Source of the DNA: Hepatocystis sp. ex Piliocolobus tephrosceles
Lineage: Eukaryota; Apicomplexa; Aconoidasida; Haemosporida; Plasmodiidae
Length of the DNA stretch: 39,166 nt
Direction: 5' to 3'
Assembly: GCA_902459845.2 (NCBI GenBank)
Contig: CABPSV020000048.1
Location: forward strand, 1-39,166
The position numbers were made by a program, and so were the translations under genes. Below the pieces are notes generated by a model that made no database searches, was not told where the DNA came from, and was given only the letters and a program-made list of their open reading frames with translations. Positions within the stretch are counted from its first letter, which is position 1. Every line of letters begins with the position of its first letter. This document shows, piece by piece, positions 1 through 9,757 of the stretch.

Positions 1-47
1 ATAAAATATAAAATATAAAATATAAAATATAAAATATAAAATATAAA
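1..47. repeat. 7-bp tandem repeat ATAAAAT at window edge
   Basis: The window opens inside a short tandem array with unit ATAAAAT, about six to seven copies. It is followed by a T run and a segment (about 50-110) that resembles 2430-2500, upstream of the second aminotransferase gene. The array is cut by the window edge, so its true length is unknown. Confidence 0.8.
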
Positions 48-176
48 TTTTTTTTTTCTAAGTACATATATATTAGTGTATACCTACATATTTTTTAGTT
101 TATATTTCAAAAAAAAAGAAAAAAAAAAAAAAGATTAAAATAAATAAAAAAAAAGTGTTTAGATAGATAATACATA

Positions 177-361
177 CACATATACATACATACATATATA
201 CATACATACATACAAACATACATACAAACATACATACATAGAAACATATATACATACATACATATATACATACATACATATATACATACATACATATATA
301 CATACATACATACATATATACATACATACATATATACATACATACATATATACATACATAC
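177..361. repeat. 16-bp minisatellite CATACATACATATATA upstream of OAT copy 1
   Basis: An imperfect array with a 16-bp period lies just 5' of the first OAT gene and ends about 33 bp before its start codon. The same position upstream of the second OAT gene (2915-2940) carries only one or two units. The array therefore expanded, or contracted, after the duplication. It probably lies in the 5' UTR or core promoter. Confidence 0.85.
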
Positions 362-394
362 AATTTCGTTTTTCACTAACCATCACAAACCAAA

Positions 395-1681
395 ATGGAT
401 TTTTTAAAAACATTAAAAACCACTCAGGACTATATAAACACCGACCAGGAATATGGCACACACCACTGCAAAACTATCCCTGTTGTATTAGCAAGAGGAG
501 AAGGTGTTTATGTATATGACGTTGAAGGTAAAAGGTATTATGATTTTTTATCAGGTTACTCGTGTTTAAATCAAGGACATTGTCATCCTTCAATATTAAA
601 TGCTATGATAAATCAAGCAAAAACATTATCAACATGTAGTAGAGCATTTTATAATAACATGTTAGGTACATGTAACCGATATCTTTGCGAAGTCTTTGGT
701 TATGATAAAGCTTTGTTGATGAACTCGGGAGCAGAAGCTAATGAAGTGGCGTTTAAGTTATGTAGGAAGTGGGGATATGAAGTAAAAAAAATTCCAGAAA
801 ATATGGCTAAGATAGTAGTATGTAAAAATAACTTTTGTGGGAGGACTATAGCTTGTATATCCTGTTCGAATTATACTTTTTGTACAAAAAACTTTGGACC
901 TTTATTACCAAATTTTATAAGCGTAGAATATAACAATGTAGAAGAATTAGAAAATGCACTAAAAGACTTTAACGTGTGTGCTTTTTTCGTTGAACCAGTA
1001 CAAGGAGAAGCAGGTGTTATTTTACCTTCCAATACTTATTTTAAAAAAGTACAAGATTTGTGTAAAAAATATAATGTATTATTTGTAGCTGATGAAATTC
1101 AAACAGGTTTAGGAAGAACAGGTTATTTATTAAGTTTACAACGTTACAATGTTAAACCTGATTTGACTTTAATTGGTAAAGCTTTATCTGGAGGTTTTTA
1201 TCCTGTATCTGCTGTTTTAGGGAATAACGATGTCATGCTCTTATTAAAACCAGGTGATCATGGTTCAACTTATGGTGGTAATCCATTAGCTTCAGCAATA
1301 ACTATAGAAGCAATAGATGTTATAATTAGAGAAAAGTTATGTGAAAAATCAGAAAATTTAGGTAAAATATTTTTAAATGCATTAAGAGTATATTTACAAC
1401 GCAGTCAAATAATAAAAGAGATTAGAGGGTTAGGTCTAATGTGTGCTATAGAATTTAAAAAAGAGTTTTGTCCAAATTTATTTAACTTTTGTGTAAAACT
1501 GAAAGAAAATGGTATAGTTGCAATGTATGTACATGACAAAACGATTCGATTGTCACCTCCATTATGCATTACTGAAGAGCAACTTAATGAATGTGTACAA
1601 ATTATTTTGAAAACGTTTCGACACTTTGATGAGAATGTGCCCGAGTATAGTGATTCGTGCAAACCTGTTTTACAAAATTAA
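395..1681 (+). CDS. OAT: Ornithine aminotransferase-like protein, copy 1
   Basis: A 428-residue class-III (fold type I) PLP-dependent aminotransferase. The family enzyme moves the delta-amino group of ornithine to 2-oxoglutarate, giving glutamate semialdehyde and glutamate; in malaria parasites it is cytosolic and links arginine/ornithine to proline and polyamine metabolism. Visible motifs are FLSGYS (Tyr55 in the second Tyr of human numbering 85), GHCHP, NSGAEA (PLP phosphate), GRT (Arg150 = human Arg180), EPVQGEAG (Glu205 = human Glu235), DEIQTGLGRTG (Asp233), the Schiff-base Lys262 in GKALSGG (human Lys292), HGSTYGGNP and Arg385 (human Arg413). The alignment to human OAT is ungapped from residue 25 to 262. 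Cys25 sits where OATs have the ornithine-contacting Tyr55. The C-terminus runs about 14 residues past the usual ~414. The start is the first ATG in AAAATGG context. No intron is seen. The family call is firm; ornithine as substrate is uncertain. The human numbering is from memory. Confidence 0.93.
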   Translation: MDFLKTLKTTQDYINTDQEYGTHHCKTIPVVLARGEGVYVYDVEGKRYYDFLSGYSCLNQGHCHPSILNAMINQAKTLSTCSRAFYNNMLGTCNRYLCEVFGYDKALLMNSGAEANEVAFKLCRKWGYEVKKIPENMAKIVVCKNNFCGRTIACISCSNYTFCTKNFGPLLPNFISVEYNNVEELENALKDFNVCAFFVEPVQGEAGVILPSNTYFKKVQDLCKKYNVLFVADEIQTGLGRTGYLLSLQRYNVKPDLTLIGKALSGGFYPVSAVLGNNDVMLLLKPGDHGSTYGGNPLASAITIEAIDVIIREKLCEKSENLGKIFLNALRVYLQRSQIIKEIRGLGLMCAIEFKKEFCPNLFNFCVKLKENGIVAMYVHDKTIRLSPPLCITEEQLNECVQIILKTFRHFDENVPEYSDSCKPVLQN

Positions 1682-2971
1682 AACTTTTACATGGATATAC
1701 ATATATACATATAATAGTTATGCACATATTGCTTAAAGATAACAAAAAACATTGATCAGTATTATGATTTTTTTTTTTTAATTTTATAGCTAGCGATATA
1801 TAAATGTGTACTTATGTTATACGTATGTATACATATGTGTAAAACACAACATGTTAAATTATTTTAATTTTAATACAATTTACATATAGACAAGTTTATG
1901 CACCCATGTTAATTTTTTTTTTTACCTTTTTAACAAACACATATGTACATTCATGTTATAGTCATATATATATATATACTTTTTTTTTATTATTTAAATG
2001 CATTGATCGTACATTATTTCTTATTTAAAACTTTAATAAATAAATATCAAAAAAAAGTAAGGGATAAAAACAGTAACTTATTTCTATTTTATTTTATTTT
2101 TTATATATTATTTTCTATAAATACCTGATAAAATTGTGGTTTTTAAATATATGCATAAAAAAACTTTATAAATTTAGAAAAAACATGTATATATAAAATA
2201 ATAAAATTATTTAATATAGAGAATATTATGTATACTCCAAAAAAAAAAAAAAAAAGTGCAGTGAAAATCATACAGTTTGTTCATAAGTAACTAATATAAA
2301 TAGAAATTAGTAAATCCGAAATATATATTTACAAATCTAAAACCTAACATCATATAACACAAAAAAGCGAAAATAATATGTCAAAAATACAGGATCTAAA
2401 ATTTAAAATATATAATCCAAAATCTAAAATTTTTTTTTTTTCTAAGTACATATATATTAATGGTGTACCTACACATTGCTTAATTTACATTTCCAAAAAA
2501 AAAAAAATAAATAAAATAAATAACCCATTTACGCATTCTATATTTGCTAAACATATGTATTAGCCCTTTCGTACATACAATTTAAAATTTTATTTTTTTT
2601 TTTATATTATATAAAGTTGTCACATATACATATTAAACACAATGTTATACATGTAGGAACTACATTTTATTATATAAATATTTATATATAAAAAGATTTA
2701 TAAATATATAGATATAGTTATCCTTTACCCTATGTATACCAAACTAAAAAATATTACAAAAATAGTTTTTTTTTTTTTTGTGTTTCATTTTAAATTAATA
2801 AAACTGTAGAACATGTATTACCATATTGGTATATTTTCTTATCTACACATATACACAAAAAATATTTATATTTAAAAAAAAAAATAAAATAAAAAGAAAA
2901 TATTTAGGTAGATAATACATACATATATACATACATACAATTTCATTTTTCACTAACCATCACAAACCAAA
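1682..2971. other. Intergenic region between the two OAT genes
   Basis: This holds the copy 1 3' flank (duplicated up to about 2035), then AT-rich DNA with A/T runs and the presumed promoter and leader of copy 2. The 22 bases before both start codons, including TTTTTCACTAACCATCACAA, are shared, which marks a conserved leader. Short open frames at 1943-2128 and 2378-2563 are Lys/Ile/Tyr-rich and look like chance. I see no other gene. Confidence 0.7.
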
Positions 2972-4258
2972 ATGGATTTTTTAAAAACCTTAAAAACCAC
3001 TCAAGACTATATAGACAACGACCTGGAATATGGCACACACTACTGCAAAACTATCCCTGTTGTATTAGCAAGAGGAGAAGGTGTTTATGTATATGACGTT
3101 GAAGGTAAAAGGTATTATGATTTTTTATCAGGTTACTCTTGTGTAAATCAAGGACACTGTCATCCTTCAATAATAAATGTTATGGTAAATCAAGCCAAAA
3201 CATTAGCAGCATGTAGTGCAGTGTTTCATAATAATACGACAGGTATATGTAATCGATATCTTTGTAAAATTTTTGGTTATGATAAAGCTATGCTACTGAA
3301 CTCGGGATCAGAAGCTAGTGATATGGCGTTTAAGTTATGTAGGAAGTGGGGATATGAAGTAAAAAAAATTCCAGAAAATATGGCTAAAATAGTAGTATGT
3401 AAAAATAACTATTGTGGAAGAACTATGGCTTGTATATCCTGCTCAAATGATAATTTATGTAGAACAAACTTTGGACCCTTTTTATCAAATTTTATAAGCG
3501 TAGAATATAACAATGTAGAAGAATTAGAAAATGCACTAAAAGATCCTAATGTATGTGCTTTTTTCGCTGAACCAGTACAAGGAATAGCAGGTGTTATTTT
3601 ACCTTCCAATACTTATTTTAAAAAAGTACAAGATTTGTGTAAAAAATATAATGTATTATTTGTAGCTGATGAAATTCAAACAGGTTTAGGAAGAACAGGT
3701 TATTTATTAAGTTTACAACGTTATAATGTTAAACCTGATTTGACTTTAATTGGTAAAGCTTTATCTGGAGGTCTGTATCCTGTATCTGCTGTTTTAGGGA
3801 ATAACGATGTCATGCTCTTATTAAAACCAGGCAATCATGGTTCAACTTATGGTGGTAATCCATTAGCTTCAGCAATAACTATAGAAGCAATAGATGTTAT
3901 AATTAGAGAAAAGTTATGTGAAAAATCAGAAAATTTAGGTAAAATATTTTTAAATGCATTAAGAGTATATTTACAACGCAGTCAAATAATAAAAGATATT
4001 AGAGGGTTAGGTCTGATGTGTGCTATAGAATTTAAAAGAGAGTTTTATCCAAACATGTGTAACTTTTGTGTAAAACTGAAAGAAAATGGTATAGTTGCAA
4101 TGTATGTACATGACAAAACGGTTCGATTGTTACCTCCATTATGCATTACTGAAGAGCAACTTAATGAATGCGTACAAATTATTTTGAAAACGGTTCGACA
4201 CTTTGATGAGAATGTGCCAGAGTATTGTAATTCGTGCAAACCTGTTTTACAAAATTAA
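2972..4258 (+). CDS. OAT: Ornithine aminotransferase-like protein, copy 2 (divergent active site)
   Basis: A second 428-residue class-III aminotransferase in the same orientation, aligning to copy 1 without gaps. By my count about 48 residues differ, some 36 of them within residues 15-205; residues 206-265 are identical and only three differ between 206 and about 360. Lys262 (PLP), Asp233, Arg150, Arg385, Tyr55 of FLSGYS and the HGSTYGGNP loop are kept. Changes fall at active-site positions: Ile205 (GIAG) replaces the Glu equivalent to human Glu235, Tyr147 replaces Phe177, Cys25 replaces human Tyr55 (also in copy 1), and the OAT signature SRAFYNN becomes SAVFHNN. The frame is intact, so this is not a simple pseudogene. 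It could have a new amino donor, a regulatory (heteromeric) role, or be decaying. The function is not resolvable from sequence. Confidence 0.9.
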   Translation: MDFLKTLKTTQDYIDNDLEYGTHYCKTIPVVLARGEGVYVYDVEGKRYYDFLSGYSCVNQGHCHPSIINVMVNQAKTLAACSAVFHNNTTGICNRYLCKIFGYDKAMLLNSGSEASDMAFKLCRKWGYEVKKIPENMAKIVVCKNNYCGRTMACISCSNDNLCRTNFGPFLSNFISVEYNNVEELENALKDPNVCAFFAEPVQGIAGVILPSNTYFKKVQDLCKKYNVLFVADEIQTGLGRTGYLLSLQRYNVKPDLTLIGKALSGGLYPVSAVLGNNDVMLLLKPGNHGSTYGGNPLASAITIEAIDVIIREKLCEKSENLGKIFLNALRVYLQRSQIIKDIRGLGLMCAIEFKREFYPNMCNFCVKLKENGIVAMYVHDKTVRLLPPLCITEEQLNECVQIILKTVRHFDENVPEYCNSCKPVLQN

Positions 4259-4530
4259 AAATTTTACATGGATATATATATATATATCTATGCACATATT
4301 TTTTAAAGATAAAAAAAAACATTGATCAGTATTATGATTTTTTTTGTTGAATTTTATAGCTAGCGATATATAAGTGTGTACTTATGTTATACGTATGTAT
4401 ACATATGTGTAAAACACAACATGTTAAACTATTTTAATTTTAATGCAATTTACATATAGACAAGTTTATACACCCATGTTAATTTTTTTTTTACCATTTT
4501 AACAAACACATATATATATTCATGTTATAG

Positions 4531-4567
<37 letters not shown>

Positions 4568-4940
4568 TTTCTTATTATTTAAAGGCATTGATTGTACATT
4601 ATTTCTTATTTAAAATTTTAGCAATAAATGTAAAACAAATAAATAAGATATAAACATTTTAATATTTCATTAATACTATTTATTCAAAAAAACGAGTTAA
4701 GTTAAATATCTATATAAGCCGCAGTATTTACAAAAACCAACAGGTATATACAGTGGCTGTAATTTATGTTCATATGTGCATATATACTTATGTATATTTT
4801 TATTATTAAAAATTAACAATTTTGTTTAAGCCATTTCCTAAGCATTTACTTTTTCGATCTTTGTTTTAAAAAAAAAAAAAAAAAAAAAAAAGTAATAACA
4901 TATACGGATGCTGGCAAAAAAAACTGTGCAAAGACGTTGA

Positions 4941-4987
<47 letters not shown>

Positions 4988-5160
4988 TTCCTGTTCCCAT
5001 TCCTGTTTTTGCTTTTGTTTATAATAGAGCTAAAAATGTATGAAGTTAATAAGGTGAGTCAGTTTTTGTTTGTCACATTTTTTTTAAATTGAATTTGCTC
5101 ATAAACGCATAACTAAACGAACATGTGAATTTGTAATATTATTTTTAATCTTTTTTTTTT

Positions 5161-5199
<39 letters not shown>

Positions 5200-5471
5200 T
5201 TAAGCCAATTAACATAAACACGACTTTATAAATCCGAAGCTGTGAATGGCATTTAAAAGAAAAAGCGCAGCACATATACACATATGTATATATATATATA
5301 TATATGTATGTATTTGTGTCCCTTTTTTTATACCACACAAATTACTTTACTCGCTCTAGCATGATCCCCATACCTCTTAAATTCGACACGTACACATATA
5401 CACAAAAAGCTAAGCCCCAGCGTCTGTATACACTTACTACATCGCTTATATAAGTTTAGAGCCTACTCAAC
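4259..5471. other. Intergenic region between OAT copy 2 and COG8-like gene
   Basis: The first ~360 bp duplicate the copy 1 3' flank, with an enlarged (AT)n tract at about 4532-4564. Then come an A run near 4867-4890, a pure run of 44 A at 4942-4985, and (AT)n tracts at about 5164-5192 and 5287-5305. The ~150 bp before 5472 are less repetitive and probably carry the next promoter. No gene or RNA is recognised. Confidence 0.7.
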
Positions 5472-8330
5472 ATGAGTGATGATGCTAACACAGACTATAA
5501 TTTTTTACACAATAATGACGTTAAAATAATGATAGAAAACAACGAAAAGGATATAAACTCTTTTGTTCTTAATAAAAAAATGAACTTAACGCAAGAAAAA
5601 AATGAAAATATTAAAAAAAAAAAAAAATTAATTTTAAATCATCCTGATGTTTTTGTCAACAATTCAATTTTATCAAAAGAATTAAAAAAAAACATACTTA
5701 CATACAATGAATTACTATTTGGTGATATAAATAAAAGTTATGAACAAATAACAGATCTATACAATAGTAACAATTTTAAACAAACTATGGAGAAACTAAA
5801 ATATAATTGTAATAAATCTATACAAACAAACATCCATTTAAATCATATTTTTAAAATACCTTTATTAATGTATATATCTAATGAAAAAAAAGACTTACAA
5901 CAATCTATAAAATATATTAAAATCGGTTCTAAAATAAAAACTTTCCTTTATAAATATTATTATACTTCTAATTTAAACAACGTACAATCAATAAATTATT
6001 TAAAAACGTATGAACAACAGATGAATAAGGAAGTTAAAAAAACTAAAGAATATATAAATAAAACTATTATGAAATGTGAAAATATACAAAACTTAAAACT
6101 ATATTTGCAATATTTATATGATATATTTCATTATTTTAATTTGACGTATGATGGGTCAAACATGAAGACAAAAATGGGAGCTAGCGAAGATAAAAATGGG
6201 GTAACTATGGAAGATGGTAAAGAAAAAAATGGGGTAACTATGGACGATGGTAAAGAAAAAAATGGGGTAAATAGTATAAACGAGTTAACACAAACGTCAG
6301 CAAACGAAGATGACAGAACCGAACAAACAAAAATAGAACACGGAAAAAACACATTTTTAAAATTAAAACATTATAATATATTATCATCTATAAAAAAGGA
6401 ACTTTTTTTTAATGAAAAAGAAAATTACATAAGTGTTTACCAAATTATAAATACAATTTTAAATAAAATTGCACAATTAACAAAATTATACGAAATATTA
6501 TTTAATTCAGTTGATACATTATTGTGTAAACATATAATATATTTATATTACTTTGCGCTTATGTTAATAAATATTAAAATAATACATAAAAATAATTTAC
6601 TATTAACAAATAATGACGGTATTACTAACAATGTTAATGTAAATGATGAAATAAATATATTAAATAATTTTAATAATAGAGTACTTACACAAACGAGTAA
6701 TAAAAATTGTTATAATGATGATTCTGTTAGGGGAGATAAATTGTTTGTAAAAGATCAAGTGCGAGATCATGAAAAGGAAAAGGGAAAGGAAAAGGAAAAG
6801 GAAAAGGAAAAGGAAAAGGAAAAAGAAAAAGAAAAAGAAAAAGAAAAAGAAAAAGAAAAGGAAAAAGAAAAAAAAAAGGAAAAGCGTAACATACCAAGTG
6901 AAAAAAATAACGAATCCATTAGGGAGTACGGACAAAAGAGCAACGACAAAAATGAAGAAAAAAATAAAAATATAAAAAAAAATATTTCCACTAACATTGC
7001 AACTACGAAATATCCATTTTTAAATTTAAATGGTTGCATATTTAATTATATATACTACTATGTTTTTTTCAAAGACAAGCAAAAAAAAATTATTTATAAC
7101 GATTGTAATAAGAAAAAAGAAAATTGCAACAATGTAAATAATAATACTACTACGGATGGTATTATGACAACGGTAAAAAACGATAAATATTATACACATA
7201 AACAAAATACATATTTACAAGATAAGGCTACTAACATGACACATACCCAAAATGCGTCTATACAAAACCATTTTAACTTGATTAACTATTTATATAAAGA
7301 AGAATGCGAAAAATATAAAATAGAAAAAAAGAAAAAGAAAAAAAAGTTTATATATTTCAACCATTATACATCGATTCAATATTATATTCAAAAACAAAAA
7401 ATGAAAGAAACTGTTATTAATTTGAATTATTGTAGAAAAAATTATTTGCGTTTTTTTTTACTAAATGGTAACAATAGTGAAAAAAACAATAATAACATGC
7501 AAAAAGGCAACAATAATAGCAACAAAAACTATATGGTAGGCCTTGAAATATCTACTTTATTCGACAACTTATTAAATAAAATATTCATAACATACATTTA
7601 CGAGTTTCTTCAAAAGAATAATTATTACTTTTTAAAAAACATTTTATTTTATAATGATAACGATGAAGGTAGTTATAATAACAGCAATGACTATAATAAC
7701 AACTCAAATGACATAAGTGCAATTAGAACGTCTATTAAAAATCAAAAAAAAGATTTACTGATAAACGTTTTCGAAGTTCTAAAATCAAAAAAATATGACA
7801 ATAATGTGAGTGAGTATGATAAGGTACTAGGAACGGGTTCCACAAATGTTGACCCATATGACAACACACCCAACCCAGACCAAACAAAACATATATACAA
7901 AAGCTATAATAAAAAATTAGATTTAACAAAAATTACAGAAAAAATAAAACATCCTTTTTTAGCTACCTATTTTTACAACATTATTTTTATTTTAAGACAT
8001 ATTAAACTATATATTGATAAATCTTTATTTTATATAATAATACATTTATTTGAAAATTCGTTTACAAATATTATTGAAATATTAACAATGAAAGTAGTAA
8101 CAAATGCAAATTTATTTTTTAAATATTCTATATTTTATTTTATCATTGAAAATCTTTTTAATATTATTTTCCCTTATACATTTTCATTCCTTTCGTGCGC
8201 TTTTGAAATGAGCCTTACAAATTCAACGGTTAGTTTGCGGTGGTATACAATACGCATGTATAAGTCTGTACATATACAACATGTTGTATATTGTTTTTAT
8301 GTGCATAAATATATACTAAAAAAAAATGAT

Positions 8331-8361
<31 letters not shown>

Positions 8362-8482
8362 TCGTATTATTAACGTATATGATGAGACTACTCCAATTTT
8401 TATTTTCGACTTTTTTTTTATATTATTTTTTTTTTTTTCGCAGGAAAAAATACTTAACGTTCTTAGTAACTTTTCTATGTAA
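5472..8482 (+). CDS. COG8: Conserved oligomeric Golgi complex subunit 8-like protein (two exons)
   Basis: Exon 1 is 5472-8228 (919 codons) and exon 2 is 8444-8482, giving 931 residues. The segment at residues about 75-230 resembles COG8/Dor1 proteins: an ELL...SYEQITDLY helix pair, then a stretch ending in IFKIPLLM, like the ILEIPQLM motif of animal COG8, followed by a segment matching the (Y)EEALELAAYVRRL helix. A later EISTLFDNLLNKIFITYIY segment fits the second half of the family. COG8 is part of lobe B of the COG tether for retrograde intra-Golgi vesicles. The protein is longer than animal COG8 (about 600 residues) because of parasite-specific inserts: a 39-bp repeat (KNGVTM-DDGKE, about 6191-6270), a Lys-Glu run near residues 433-470, and Asn/Lys-rich loops. 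Splicing is inferred: GTTAGT donor, TTCGCAG acceptor, phase 0, removing a hydrophobic AT-rich tail. The family call rests on my memory of COG8. Confidence 0.62.
6769..6884 (+). repeat. Lys-Glu (GAAAAG/GAAAAA) hexanucleotide repeat in the COG8-like CDS
   Basis: About 18 near-perfect hexamers encode an alternating Lys-Glu stretch, which may form a single charged alpha helix. The unit is a multiple of three, so length change keeps the frame. It lies in an insert between conserved blocks. Confidence 0.85.
8229..8443 (+). other. Predicted 215-bp intron of the COG8-like gene
   Basis: Starts GTTAGT and ends with a long T tract plus CGCAG. It contains (AT)n typical of parasite introns. The intron is open in the upstream frame, so unspliced mRNA would still encode an alternative tail up to a stop at 8487-8489. 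Confidence 0.65.
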
Positions 8483-8790
8483 CCAATAAAATAGGAACTG
8501 TTTTCTGTTTTTTTAAATAGCATATGCTTACTTTTTTTTTAGCACCTCCGTCCTGCCTTATAACATTATAACAAATAACAAATTACTATAATGTTAGTGC
8601 AAAAATAAGTCTTATATGTAAATATTTTTTTTTTTTTTTTGGTAATATATTTTTATATATACAATTACTATTTTATATTTGTGTACATGTTTATATACCA
8701 GTTACGTAGCAAAAAAAAAAAAAAAGCGTTATAGAATCGTTTGCACAGGTCAGACATTTGTTCCATGCAATGATATCATGCTTAAATATT

Positions 8791-8930
8791 GCATAATATT
8801 GCATAAAATTGCATAAAATTGCATAAAATTGCATAAAATTGCATAATATCGCATAAAATTGCATAATATCGCATAATATTGCATAATATCGCATAATATT
8901 GCATAATATTGCATAATATTGCATAAAATT
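8791..8930. repeat. 10-bp tandem array GCATAAAATT, 14 copies
   Basis: Fourteen uninterrupted decamers of the form GCATAAAATT or GCATAATATT/C, with no indels. The period is close to one DNA helical turn. The array is bordered by CTTAAATATT on the left and GCTTAAATAT on the right. Confidence 0.95.
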
Positions 8931-8947
8931 GCTTAAATATTATATAC

Positions 8948-8981
<34 letters not shown>

Positions 8982-9424
8982 ATATACGCATTTGTAACGA
9001 TTAATGATGTTTATGCATTTTTTTTTTATACTAATTTATTCCAAGTTAATGACAATGGTAGTTTTTTTTTTTTTTTTTTTTTTTTTTGTGCTTCGTGATA
9101 TGTAACATATATTCATATAAATGTCCATACGTATATCCTTCTCAGTATACACGCATAGACATATGTATATAAACCTAACATATAACAGACATGAGGGAAA
9201 AGCTATGTTTTTCTGTATATATACATAAATATTGATAATACATTGGTTACCTGCAACGACAAAAAAAAAAAAAAAAAAAAAAAAAATGCTCTCATTTAAC
9301 TTTCATTTATTTGCTCTCTAAAAACAGAAACGATATATAAATTTATTGCTATAAGGTGATGTAACAAAAATGCTATCCTTTACTTTTTTTTTACAAAAAA
9401 ATGGTAAAGTTTATTGTCACGGCT

Positions 9425-9608
9425 GGTTAAATAGCTTGCTTGCTAAATAACTTGTTGGTTAAATAACTTTCTGGCTAAATAAATTGTTGGTTAAATAACT
9501 TTCTAGCTAAATAGCTTGCTGACTAAATAACTTCCTGGTTAAATAACTTTCTGATTAAATAACTTTCTGGTTAAATAACTTTCTGGTTAAATAACTTTCT
9601 GATTAAAT
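9425..9608. repeat. 16-bp minisatellite GGTTAAATAACTTTCT, 11 copies
   Basis: Eleven 16-bp units plus a partial unit, with the consensus GGTTAAATAACTTTCT and substitutions mostly in the left units. The 3' units are most alike, which suggests recent expansion at that end. Confidence 0.92.
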
Positions 9609-9725
9609 ATTTTTCTTTTTGTTGGCCATTTTAAAGAAGTCAACTTGTTGTAATTATAAAATTTATATGAACTTTTTTGGGAGAAAAAAAAAAAAAAAAA
9701 TTACAAAGTGACAAGCGACAAGTTT

Positions 9726-9757
<32 letters not shown>

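Larger units (their letters stand above)
40..4620 (+). repeat. Tandem segmental duplication: OAT gene plus flanks
   Basis: Two direct repeats, offset 2577 bp between start codons. Homology covers the last ~25 bases of the 5' leader (nearly identical, 373-394 and 2950-2971), the whole reading frame, and about 350 bp of 3' flank (1682-2035 matches 4259-4620 with small indels, sharing for example GCTAGCGATATATAA). Parts of the far upstream flank also match (about 50-120 with 2430-2510). Unit 2 has about 360 bp of upstream sequence (2510-2870) with no counterpart upstream of unit 1 in the window. The repeat boundaries are my visual estimates. Confidence 0.85.

Noticed and set aside
107..461. Minus-strand Met-Tyr-Val-Cys repeat frames upstream of OAT copy 1
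   Set aside because: Translations of the 16-bp minisatellite; no other coding signal.
1943..2563. Two ~61-codon frames between the OAT genes
   Set aside because: Low-complexity Lys/Ile/Tyr/Phe composition; the first lies partly in the duplicated 3' flank, where copy 2 does not keep it open.
4942..4985. Poly-A tract as the tail of a retrotransposed gene copy
   Set aside because: No coding remnant or target-site duplication beside it; long A/T runs are common throughout these intergenic regions.
8691..8991. Minus-strand frames of Met-Gln-Tyr-Tyr-Ala-Ile-Leu-Cys type
   Set aside because: Pure translation of the 10-bp array: period 10 cycles through all frames, and the flanks show no gene.
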